Shown here in pieces: positions 36,801-49,400 of a stretch of 64,000 nucleotides of DNA. Source of the DNA: Acheta domesticus (taxonomy: Eukaryota; Arthropoda; Insecta; Orthoptera; Gryllidae). The notes under the pieces are model-generated. The model made no database searches and had not been told where the DNA came from. It was given only the letters and a program-made list of their open reading frames with translations. The stretch's first letter is position 1. Each line of letters starts with the position of its first letter. The position numbers and the translations under genes were made by a program. The DNA is taken from positions 170,651,270 to 170,715,269 of the forward strand of contig JAHLJT010000631.1 of NCBI GenBank assembly GCA_031308135.1. The letters are read 5' to 3'.

Positions 36801-39800
36801 TAACCGAATTTAGTTGTTGAGACACCTCACTTTGAAAAAGGGTGAAATTAGTGAGGTGTTCGTCTAATCTACTATCAAGGCACTAAATTTCGAATCAAAT
36901 CTGGAATTCAAGTCCTGAAATTTAGAATTTAATTCTTGACGCTGTTCGTCAAATTTTGCGATAAGAGTGCTGAAAAATTGAGACATTTGGTCTGAGGGTG
37001 GCGTCGGAGCGGCCGCGGCGAGGGTAGGTCCGGCCTCGGCGGTACTCGTCTCGAGTACCTGCTCTAAAGAAACCCCGACAGTAGGGGCGAGAACAGCTGG
37101 GGGCGTGAGCTCGGCAGGCGCGTCGGCGTTTGCGGGAGCGGGGTCAGAAACCTCGGGGTTTTGAATGGGATTATTTTCAGCCATCGTGGAGCGAGCAATC
37201 CTCGAAGTGACGTAAGTACGATAATGACGCCTACAGCGCGTTACACATGAGTACACAATCAAACACAATAAAAAGAAAAGTACAAAACACACACAATGAA
37301 ATGTTAGAGGATAACACTGAGAAATAAACATAAAATTTCAAATAGAAAGTAAACACTATTAAGTAAACATATAATTGTTACGTGACGGAAATAGCACGTA
37401 TAATGAAAAAGGAAAAAAAAATAAAATAGAGTTCAATTAACCACACTTAAACACTATATGACGCATTAAGAAATTGTAAAAAGAAAAATAACAATAAAAT
37501 GAAATTATGCGTCTGAAAAGAGAGTGAAATGTTCTTATAAATACACTTTGGGCTTCTAAGTTATGAGAATCACTGTAATACTCTGAGCATTCACTGATAC
37601 AAAATATGTAAAAATTACCGGAAGTTCAATATAAAATTTAAGTCTCACACGCAAGCAAAGTGATTGAAAACCTCATAAAATACAAAATATCAAAAGAAAC
37701 ACACATTAAAACCAAATGCAATCTTCAGTTGGGCAATAATTGAGCAAGCGTAAACGGAAAATGGATAAGAAAGAATTAGTGAGTTCAATAAGAAATACAC
37801 AGGTGCGAGTAACACAAAGTAAAATACTTGTTAAAAACCCACGTTGTGTGTCAATTTATGCTCTGCGCGCTGCACAAGCTGAATTATACGTGAAAAAACA
37901 AACGAAGTTGGGCGACCAATTTATGAGATGCCCGCCACACAAGTTTCAATTATTCGTGAATAGAAAAACCACGTTGGGTTGTCAATTTATGATCTGAGTC
38001 TACACAAGCTCAATTATTCGTATAAAAACAACCACGTTGGGCGTCCAATTTATGATCTGAGTCTACCACAAGCTCAATTATTCGTATAAAAACAACCACG
38101 TTTGGGCGTCCAATTTATGTGATGGAACTGCTCACAAAATGGAGGCGCCGACACACTTATGGTGTGACAGTCGTCCCAAGTCGCAGGAGGGGACACGCGC
38201 TGAATTTATTTAATAAGGGCGCCAAGCGCATGCCCACTTACCTGCTTAATGTCGCCGGCGTTGAGCGTCTCAGGGGTGAGCGCCCTGGGTCGAAGGGTTG
38301 CATTTGGTGGTTTCTTAAGATTTAGAATAATAACACTTTGCTATGGTATTAATTGGTTCACCCGACCAAATGGCGGGGACTAATTTATTCAACAAATTAA
38401 ACGAAGAGAAACTGTTCAGGTTGATGCTGGGTTATTGTCACTTTAGTAGCCGATTAATGAATGATGGTGATGACAAACTTACAATCTGTGATGTTAGATG
38501 GTAATGTCACCGCGACTGGATTGCTCGCCGAGCGACGGAGAAGTGTAGTCGGACCCTCAGGAGGCGACGGCCGGAACGTTGCAAGGTTGGCCTCCGATTG
38601 CCTCCGGGGTGATGACTCCGGCGCACGGGACGTCGGCGGTGGATGACCGGGCGGTGGCGACGTGATGCTCGCGCGCGTCTCAGGCCGTCAACACGCACCT
38701 GGACCGCGTATGACGCTCGAAGCCAAACTTTGGCTATTCGGAATTAAATTCCGTGAAGACCGGGCAAGTTTCGCAGTGGTCGGCTCAGTGTGTGCCTTAC
38801 CCCACTGCTGCTGTTCCCTTTCTACCGCAGGTTTCATTAACTGACTAATATTCGGTGCTTTCTTAACTACCACTGTTAATCTACTCAAAACTTTACTTGT
38901 TGGTTTCTATCTCCCGACTACTCCCCCACGATCCTACGACCGTCCTCTCTCCGTCTGTCCGCCCGTCCTCCCTCTCGCCTCCTCGCCCGTCTGTCCCTTC
39001 GTTTTCTCGAAAAAAATCTCAAAGTGCTCACGTGCTTCCTGCCTAGTGATTTTATTGGTCGGATTTGAACTTCTCGAACCTTCTATTTCATCAACGGTGC
39101 CTTCTGGTTGTTCATTGGCCGGCATTGTTAGGCCGGAGGAGCGCGCACAGTGTCCCTTCTGCTTTGGCATGTGATGATTTTATAGGCTTTTAGAGGATTA
39201 TTGAGCCGGGTGCGATCGCCAAGTCGCTAAAATGGTTGTTCCGGCTGTCGATCATCCAGTATTGTTTGGACAAAGGGTAAGATTTATTGTTAGGGGCTTC
39301 TGGAGACTTGGGCCGTTGGGCGGAACTAAATCGGGTCGCGGTGGACGCGTGCCCTTTCCAACTTCCGGTAATTTGGCGTGACGCGGGGGTGAGAGGGTGC
39401 GATGGTCACCCGACGCATCGCGGTATTGTCAGAAAAAAGGGTATAATTGATAGTTGAAGTTTATGGGGGCTTGAGCGGCTGGGCGTATCTAAATTCGAGG
39501 CGCGTAGTTCTTTCCTGCCGTCCGGTAATTTGGCGTGACGCAAGGGTGGAGGACTGCGATGGTCCCCGACACATCGCAAAATTAGTGTTCCTTTTAAAAT
39601 ATCGTTTGATTTATAGAACAACTTAAGTCAACAATTTAACTCATTTAGATTATTTGATTCAAATCAACGTCATCTTGTAATTGATTCATTTCCTATTACA
39701 TTTAATTTTATGCTTTATTTTATATTCTCTTACAGGATTCTATCGTGTCAATTACGATTTCACGAACTGGGAACTCATCTCTAATTACCTAAACAATGAA

Positions 39801-42800
39801 GCCAATCCACTAGATGGCATACACGTCCTCAACCGCGCCCAATTGGTGGACGACGTACTGGCGTTTGGACGATCCGGTAATTTACCCTACACAAATGTAT
39901 TTCAACTTTTGGATTACCTTCGTCGAGAAACTGACTACATGCCCTGGACAGCGTTTTTCAACGGGCTTTCATACATTAACCGCATGCTCTTGAACAGAGA
40001 AGATTATCCACGTTTTAAGGTGAGTTCGCAACATTATTGTACGAAATATTAGAATAAACCATTCAGATTGTGCAATTCTTTCTCTAAAATTATGTTGTTT
40101 CAATACTTTGCTGTTTTTTAAAATATAAATATCAGAATTTTTTATAAATAGGTTTGATGATTATTCTTCTGTATGAAACAAATTATATTGTTAAGCGATA
40201 TTTGTTCTACTTAATTTTATTTAATTATGCCTTACAATTAATTTATATTTCTGTACGTCAGAGATACTGCGCATACTGTCACATACCATTAATTTTACGA
40301 CGATCAGTTTAAAGATTTATTTGTCCTGAGAATGAAAATGAACATATTGTTTTGACTGCTTCTATCTACAGTGATATTTCAGTAAATTTTAAATTATCAT
40401 CCACAACAAACAGAAAGTAACACGCGACTTTTTATGATTTATCTTTCCAGCAATATATTCTGAATCTCATTCTGAAACTCTACAACCGCTTCGAATTCAA
40501 GACTCAACTAACTCACCTTGATAACTTGCTTATGAATCAAGTCTCTTCGTGGGCATGTGCATTGGATCACCCACATTGTACAACATCGGCTGTTACATCA
40601 TTGCAAGAGTTTTTGGATAATGGAAAACCGTAAGCCATTGCAAATGCTGAGACATATATTAAATACTAATCTTACAAGCATCGAAAAGAGACTATTATGT
40701 GCAAGTTAGTTGATTACACTGGTCAACAGCATTTTTGTAACAAAGAATGTGAATGGTGTTCTTACCTAAGATGTGATCAATGAATTTGAGTATGAAATCA
40801 TTTTTTTGCCGATCGGGCTTAGTTTTCTTGTTACACGATACTCTCTGTTTACGGAAATGCTTGAACACCTTGCGTGTTGGTTATTTTGCTGTAGCTTTAT
40901 TTAATAATTCTAGAGATGTAATTGTTCGGGAACTATCGAAATAGGTACAAGGAATTCCTATATATGACTCTGAATTCTGATAATTCGCCTTTAGGGAATG
41001 AAAAAGGTTTCGCAAAATTGCTGATAAGTCATGTTCTAACAGATAGAATCGCCATATTTCTTGCCGGTTTCGTCCCAGCATTGAGAGATTTGACAGCGTG
41101 AAAAGCGGCTTGGATATGCCTGCATGTTTCTAGGTTCGTGAAGGTTTGTACTTTGTAATAATTCAGAAGAAGAAATACCTCGTAACTGTGGAAATTGCCC
41201 GAATAAGTTGTATATTAAGTTGACTAATATGACTTCTTTCTTCAACAAATTCGTTCTACTTTATTTGTGAATAATTAACTCGGAAATTGTAAAAACCGAA
41301 CCTTAATCATCTGAGAAGGAAGTGTCATGAAATTTATTTCTGGTTTACGGTAGGAGACATGGACAAGAAATGGTCCCTCCATTTATGCAGGGTGTCGTGT
41401 GTTACACTCCAGACATGCTGGTTAAAAGGTTCATGACACATGCCTATGGTCTATTCCCATTATTTTGAGGGAACCAACGGATCTCATAAAAGACTGTTAT
41501 TTCTGTCTAACACAAATAGCTAGAATCATCTCAAAAACGATGAAAAATGTGCAATATTCTAATTTACCATATGCTATAAGGCGTTATACACGCCTTATAG
41601 TGAAGGCTATGAGGCGTTATATACTTACAGTGAAAAATTGCCGGTACCACTACCTCCTGAAAATGTGACAGTGACAAACATTCAGAAACGAACGTTCAAA
41701 TCAGTGACGAACATTCTGAAGACAGTAAGAGTGTTGCCATGCTGTTCCAACATTGCAAGCCTCGTCTACTCTTTTCTGAAGATTTGTAGTTGTAGAATTG
41801 CTTACTTTATTCACATGGATTTGTAAGTTATTAGAGCGTGTAATTTTGCCATATATCTACAATACATAATGAGACATATGCAATTGCAAAAAACATCATC
41901 ACATAAAAACTGAGGCCGATACAGAAATTCTGAAATCAGAATCTACATTGACAGGCAAATTCTGTTCTAGAAACTGAGTTTTGTTCTTGTTACGGATTTT
42001 TTTGTAGATCGGTGTTATTCGCGATCTTAGTAGCCTGAATGCATAATTACTAACGAGCATATAATTGTCTTTTCGCAACGTGTAATTTTCATTTTGTCTT
42101 CTACGATCGCCTTTTTAACATTTTGACAGATTTTTTAATTCTAATGTATTTCTACGCAACTAATTATATTTTAATCACTTCTCAATATCCACTGGACAAC
42201 AAATTTCAATTTTTTCTGGTCTTTGGATGAAAATAGGTGATCAATACCAAAAAAGCAATGTTGTATCTTCGTATGTCTTCAGTTCTTTCCTATTAAGTTT
42301 AGTATTTTGGAAATTGACCACTGTATGATTTATACATTTCAGTAAATCATGATAACATTATATTGAAGAATACGTACTTGTCTCCAAGGTTGCTGTTTCC
42401 AAAATTCTTACACGCAGAATAACTTTGATTTTCCTTTTCCAGTGGTGACGCTCTTTGAAGTCCTCTTCCAATTTCTCTCGTTCATACTTTGATTAATTTC
42501 CTGCAAACAGTTATATTTAGGTACTCATCTTCCTATCCATAGTACACCGCTCTAAAATAATTATTAAAATTGAATTTTTCTTCATCCTTTTTATATGTTC
42601 ATAATATTTTAATTGTTTATGCCTCAAATTCTACGAAAATGAATATTTATTATCCACTTTCATAAATTTATTTCTTGTTTTATTGCGTTTTGAAATTTAG
42701 AATAACATTCTTAAAACAATCTATTTCAGTTTCCCAAAATTTTTATTTTAATTTTCTCTTCCATTTTTAAGTGTTTTTCATTAAAAATATGTTTTCTGTT

Positions 42801-45800
42801 CAGATTAAAATAATGGTTTTCAAAGGGTTTAAACATACGAGAACTTGTAGAATACCTACAACATTCGGATATCACCACACTGTAGAAAAATCCGCATTGT
42901 ACTGGTAATTTATTCAGCAGAGATATTTTTGGGTTCAAAATTTTATTGATCGGAATCAAGAAACTTAATTATGTTTCTCATCATATTAATATTTTTATTT
43001 TGGATGATGACACGTGCACCTTACCTCTCCATTCTAAAACACTCATGTAACCTTATTTGATTTTCTCGGAAAATATTTCATATATTGATTTTTTATGTTG
43101 AAATTTTTATACGAACTTCATAAATTTAAGATTATATTGATGTATTAGAAACCCAAATGAAGTTCAATTATAAAAATGAGATCTCTATGTTGACACAATG
43201 TGTTGATTATACGAATTATTTCCACCAGGGTACCTGCAAACCTACGTAGCGTGGTGTATTGTTCTGGAATTCGCAACGCAGATGACAAATACTGGGGCTC
43301 ACTTTGGCAAAAATATCAATCCTCTCTTGACGATGTAGAGAGGTCGCTGATCATAGCCGGTCTGGCGTGCACACAGAGCAAGGATCGCCTCGAAGAGTGA
43401 GTACTCTCCTTATAATGTGTTGTTTCGTTTATAATGAGTTGTGCTGAATTTGTAAAATGTATCTTTTTGTAAATCACTACTGTTTTCTCAATATAACAAA
43501 TACCTTGATGAAGGATTTCTACTCAACTAAAAAAATTAGCTAGTATGTAACAAAAAAGTATTCAACTAATTCTTCGTAGAATGGAACATATTAGATTCCT
43601 TCCGTCCTCTGTTGTTCCCCAAATGTATTATCAAACTATTATTAAACGATTAAATATTTAATCAGTTAATTCAGTGTTGTCAAAGTCAATGCCACAAGCG
43701 GGAGTCCTTGGCACGAGTGCCACGACGAAATCGCACCTCCACGTAGTTCATCACCCCGCCACCAGAGACAACGCTATCCGTGTTGTAAAACGGCGGGGTT
43801 ACTAGTACTCGTAATAGTTCCCTTTCCCGACGCTAGTTGCACAGAGAAGCTCGTGGCATGCTACTGTGCCACGACGCGAGCCACAGTTACCAGTAGAAGA
43901 CCTTGACACCACTGAGTCAATGGATTAGAATATATTTCTTAACACTACAATAAGCTATAACCGGATAACAACGTCTCTATCTCATTCAGAAAATTAGTTC
44001 ATGGCTGTTTCTAACCTGGCTGTTTCTACCTTTAGAGGAAAGGCTATGAACTTAGCTGTGGCTAGTCAGTTCCAATCTATGATTGTTCTGTTACAAATAA
44101 AAATTCTCCAATATCAGCGCTTCCTTCCTCCAATGCCGTGGGTTTAAATACCTGCGACGAAAGTCCAGTGGCCCGCCCGCTCGTTGAATCTCTCCCCGTT
44201 GCCTCGGTGCGCCGCGGAGGTCGCTGGGCTTGTCAGCGCCCTCGATGTCGTCGTCTACACTTCCATTTCTTTCGAGCAGTGATTGCCAACTGGACAAGGA
44301 ATGAAGTCGGAGGACTGTTTCCCCTCCGAGATAGCGGTGCGAGCGAATGGGGCGGGAAGGAGGGGCAGACGGCGGTCGCCGGTACCGAAAACAGTGGGCC
44401 TTTGCCGGTGTTTCGGGCAACATGAGAGGGAAATAATTTACACCCGTCAATTTTCTTTCTGTTAGGGAAGGAAGGTATCCTTTCGTAAATACTGGAACAC
44501 TGGCGAAGTGTTTGATGTGTTTAAAAGAACTGCAGTATGTTAAAAAGCCCAACCTACAGATACATTACATAGCTTTGCCACCGAGAAATCTGCGAGGTTA
44601 AAATAAATTCTGACAATTGACATAGCTCGCAATTATGGAATAAGTAAAGGAATTGGTAGATTGAAGATTTTGGAAAAGAGACTGAAAATCACGAGGATTT
44701 ACAACATTCTCAAACAAAACTGTTTATCAATAATAACCAAGCTTGGGTCAAAATTCTCTTACGTAACCCCTACCTGGTACCTATTTGTTAACATTAATTA
44801 TTGTTTCAGAACGAGCTAATTCATTATATTATGTACTATTATTTAAAATATTATTGTCCTAAAATGTCAAAACTGTCATTTACAAAAATGTAATCTAATA
44901 CAAGAATGGAAGTAGAATTACAGTTCTGGTTTTGATAAAGAGTCGGATATTACTTTGAGTTATGTAATAATATATGTTCTATTAAATAATTCTTCACGTT
45001 ATTATTAAAACATACACATTCTAAATAATAATTATCCATTGTAATTATGCATTATTAAAATTGTAATTATCCATTTTCCAAGTGAACCTTTTCTTCTACT
45101 TCCGTACCATCATTGGAACACTGTGCGCTTGCCGTCGCGACTGGCTCTACCAAGCTCGGTCGGTGGATTCGGAGCAAGAGAGCAGATTTCGGTGACGTCA
45201 CAGAGCATTGAGTTGGCAACCACTGGTTTAGAGCTTCATTTGGGAGATCATCCTTTGTTACGGTATCATCCAATTGGGGGCTTACACGTCTGCCACTACA
45301 GTGAGGTCACTATGGTGACCTTCAACCTCCCGTTTGAACGACACCGTAACAGCTGATTTACGTCAACTGAAGCTATGTTTAAATCCAAGTATATAGTGCA
45401 ATTTTTATAAAGCTGCCTCTCAAGGCTCGTCTTCACGATGGAATATGTCTCGGCATTTCGCTTCTTTCTCGGTCGTGATGCCAGAGCGTGTCGCATGATC
45501 AACCAGCCCTTTAAACGGTCGCTATCATGCGACATCTAGTGGCACGACCGAGAAAGACGCGAAATGTCATGACGTATTCCAACGTGAAGATGGGCCTTCA
45601 GAGGAATCTATCTAAAAATCGCCCTATAGTTTGCTGCCCGGTGCACCGCGGTGGCTTGGCATCAGTTCCGCGGTTCGGTCTCCAGTTCATCACTGGCGGA
45701 CTAATTCACGTGTGCTCTCGTCTATATCACGCATACTTAGTAACGCCAGATGTTTCTCCAAAGTGTAAACATAAACTACCCAAGACGTGTGACTACAAGG

Positions 45801-46128
45801 AATGAACTGGATTTGAGACAGCCTCAACAAAAAAATTGGTACTGATTTTGTGAATAAATTAGCGAAGGCTTGTATAATCGAGTTAATTTTTAATAATAAT
45901 AATAATAACATTAATAATAAAAATAATAAATTTAGAACACCCCACATGTTGGGAAAAGTATTGTAGAGGCACCTTCAATCACTATATCTGTTCCTAAGAA
46001 AGCTGGTTGCAACCCTGAGTAGATCTTGCATTTAACCGTCACCTAACAACTTCAGTCATAAATATAGAAAATAATGATGATGATAATAATAATAGTGATA
46101 ATAATAGTAATAATAATAATGATATAAC

Positions 46129-46172
<44 letters not shown>

Positions 46173-46443
46173 TTTGGGAGGTTAACCTAACCACTGGTGA
46201 AATTCCGAAGTTCCTTCATGAATCCCTGGCTGAACTACAACTGAAGAAGGGGCTATACATCCAACTGCAGAAGATTGTCATACTAGACACATGCAACATC
46301 GTGAGGAAGTTTCTAAACCTTGATGGTTGATCCAGTGCTGATTACGACAGATGAATCGTGTATCTCTTGTTCATGGTAACCGAGATGCATGTGTTGAAAG
46401 AAGTGAAAAGCAAAGAAACAACAACAACAACAACAACAACAAC

Positions 46444-46480
<37 letters not shown>

Positions 46481-49400
46481 CCGAGCCGATGGCGGAGATC
46501 TCTAAAGTAGGTGTGCACTAGCGGTCTCGGACAGAAGGATCGCGGGTTCGAGTCCCGCCTCGAGCATCGTTGCGTTCTGTTGGTCTCTGCGTGGGTGTGT
46601 CTATTTCATCATTTATCATCATCATCATCAGTTCATCTTTCCTCCAGAGCTAACAACCCTGGAGTATAAAAATTGAATCAGCATTAAATTGCTGGTTCTC
46701 CCTTATAGAAAAAGTAACGTGCACCTACCCCGATAATCAAGTCTGAGCCCCGGTGGGATGCATGTATCGCGTAGCACCAAGATGGCGGATCCGCGAAACA
46801 AAAAATAAATAATATTAATAACAATAGTAATAACAATTATAATAATAGACGGTGGTCGTCTGATAGAGTACCATTCACACATTTTTTCATCTGATATTTC
46901 ATTCAAATAGGTCGTTGGGTTCTCCCACCGTAGCGTCTAATCTGAACAGAGATTCGCGGGGCTGTTTTCTCAAATGTATAATGTTGTTTTGCAAGTTTCT
47001 TTAATAAATTCCGTATCATGTTCTTGGTCTCAATCTCCATTGTCAGGCCTCTAAATTTTACACCCAATCTAGTCATATTAAATTATCTTTGGAAAATTAA
47101 TATTTAGTCATGTTTGATTAGTGGCAGATTATTTTTATAGAGATTTTAATCCGTCAATTCTTCGACAATTTTACACATTCGTGAACAATTTGTCACAATT
47201 TAATAATGGACACACAAGTAAAGTAATACTCGTAACTGCTAATCGAATCACATTGGTTACTTAGTCCCTTGACTCCCAAACCATTACTACAATGTTGGTT
47301 GTGAGTCCTTAACAGTCTGTTCATTACTGCTAGAGTAGCTCGTCAGCCCATTGTGTTTGTATGATCGGCTACGTCGCAACTACATAACACTGGCCGTGAA
47401 ACCCAGAGTCCATATGCGGCGCACTCAATCAAATATACAATAAGTTATAGGGTTACCGATACAAAATATGTGTAAGATTCGTTTCCTCGAATTATAAATG
47501 ATGTACTGGGAATCTATATTTTCTCTCAACTTTACTGAAAAGAGATTATGCGCAATTTCAAACCACATCCTTCTTGGAATGTGTACTTGGGTCCCCATTC
47601 CTCAATCCTCTCAGCTACCAGGTCTCAATAGAGGAAAACTGTGACTTTCCTGCTTGAAGGTCCCCTCTCACAGAATTATTAAAAATATTTACGCGGTACA
47701 AATTATTAGCACAATTATTCAAATTAGTGTCTTAAGAAAATTTTAATCCTAACACTCGCCAATGAGGAAACAATACCTGTTTCTTGTAAATGTGTTAGTT
47801 TATTGCCAAAGCGAAAACATAATTTAGTTGTTGGTTTCGAAATCATATCACATAGTTAGAGCCTGGCAAAACGCATTCTATTATCGATCGTTCTCGCCGG
47901 CTTTGCTTTCTCAGTCTCGGAGCCTCGAAGGTCGCGCGCGCGCTCCTTATCTGCCTGTTGAAATCTACACGTAGGTCTCTCTCAAGAATCGGGACGATCG
48001 GAACCGCTCCATTCTCGGCTGTTCTCGTCAGTATCGGCCGGTATCCGCAGTCTGGGTAGAAGCGGCCGCCGCCGGGTGCTCGGCGCAGACTCGGCGGCTC
48101 GGCAGCTCGACGCAATTGCGGGATTTAAGATCGCCACATATTGTGATCGCAGAACTCTTTCATTTAATTGTAATTGATTAATTATAATCGTAATAAAATA
48201 CAATTTCAGTTTACCTATTAATTGGTTGAAAAGTAACAATCACTCGATTATTTGCAAATAATTTTAGAGAGAGAAAAATACAATTTTTGAAATAATTAAA
48301 TGCAAAAAAGTGAGCAAAAAGTAATTTAAAATGAACTTTTTAACAATATCCATAAAATAGAATAAAATAATTTTCATCAATTGTTTTTACATTGTGAATT
48401 ATTACACAATATTGATATGAAGGTTACTATTCGGAATTTTTAATAATGTAAATGGACCTGCAGTTTATTTTCAAGTAAGCAAAGAAAATAATGATAAAAG
48501 TTTACATTCCAGAATTACATATCAAAGCACAAAAATATATTTTAAGGGAAAAATAATTCATTTCAAACCTATTGTTAGGTCATTTAAGTTTCTTACAAGT
48601 TCGAATGTAAGGTACATTTATTAAACACAATTAACATCTGATATTAATTTCATCATTACATAATAAAAACGCTTATGCGAAACAAAATTGATGTGGGTAC
48701 TGTTCTTCCCTGCGTGAAAACGTCCTTTCGTCACTGGGCACAATTCATTGTGTAACAGTGGATGTAGCCGCCATGGCCTCTGAATTGGGTGAAACAATTG
48801 GCGGCCAAACAATGGTGCCCACTGCCAATCAGCCTATTCAGCTCCTTGCTCCATCGCCACACACGGTTAGAGAAATTCAGAAATTCGAAATACATAATTA
48901 ATTATAATATACTACATTGATACACCATATAAAATTATGGAAATTAATAAATTTATAACATTTTTGCGCCATAGAAAAATGCTGTAATTTAGTATAAGCC
49001 TAGAAATTATAAAAATAAATTTTTCAATTGACTTTAATTGTATCACTGGCATACGAAACAGACCTAACGCGTAATTCTTTCAATTAACAGAACCTTCCTT
49101 CCATTTCCTTTACCTTCCTGGAAGAACATGTGGGACGGAGAGATATCAAAGTCGGAAGTCGCGATTATCGACTTGCCCCCTGAGACGCGAGTGATGTTTG
49201 CATTGCGAATCTGATCTCAGCGATCACCCATGACCCATCGGTCCCATACGATAATCCACTTCTTTTCTTTGTATAAAGAATTTAGAGGAAAGTGAGTATC
49301 TAAAGATTCATAATTCGAATTAAAAAAACAAATGACATCCTCGGTCTAGATCTAGATTAAAAATAGAGGTACGGTGCCAAACGGCTGGGATTAGTGAAAG

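Larger units (their letters stand above)
32216..39578 (-). mobile_element. Ty3/gypsy-type LTR retrotransposon, internally deleted, antisense in APN intron 7
   Basis: Two direct LTRs (32216-33673 and 38118-39578) start TG and end CA, and the whole is flanked by a 4-bp duplication AAAT (32212-32215 and 39579-39582). The coding regions read on the minus strand, so the right LTR is the 5' one. The interior carries a broken gag and the second half of an integrase, while protease, reverse transcriptase and RNase H are absent. The near-identical LTRs imply a recent insertion. Without its own RT it must have been mobilised in trans, or have lost the pol segment after insertion. Confidence 0.93.

Noticed and set aside
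37838..38117. CRISPR-like array
   Set aside because: The 65-bp units are contiguous tandem repeats without unique spacers, in a eukaryotic retroelement leader.
44091..44552. Minus-strand open frame of 153 codons in intron 10
   Set aside because: GC-rich island without recognisable domain; GC-rich DNA lacks stops by chance.
45105..45230. A hAT element between CACTG-type ends
   Set aside because: Both candidate ends face the same way and no matching left end was found.
46480..46570. Functional tRNA gene on the plus strand
   Set aside because: Only tRNA-like internal promoter boxes; no matching acceptor stem, and a SINE body follows.
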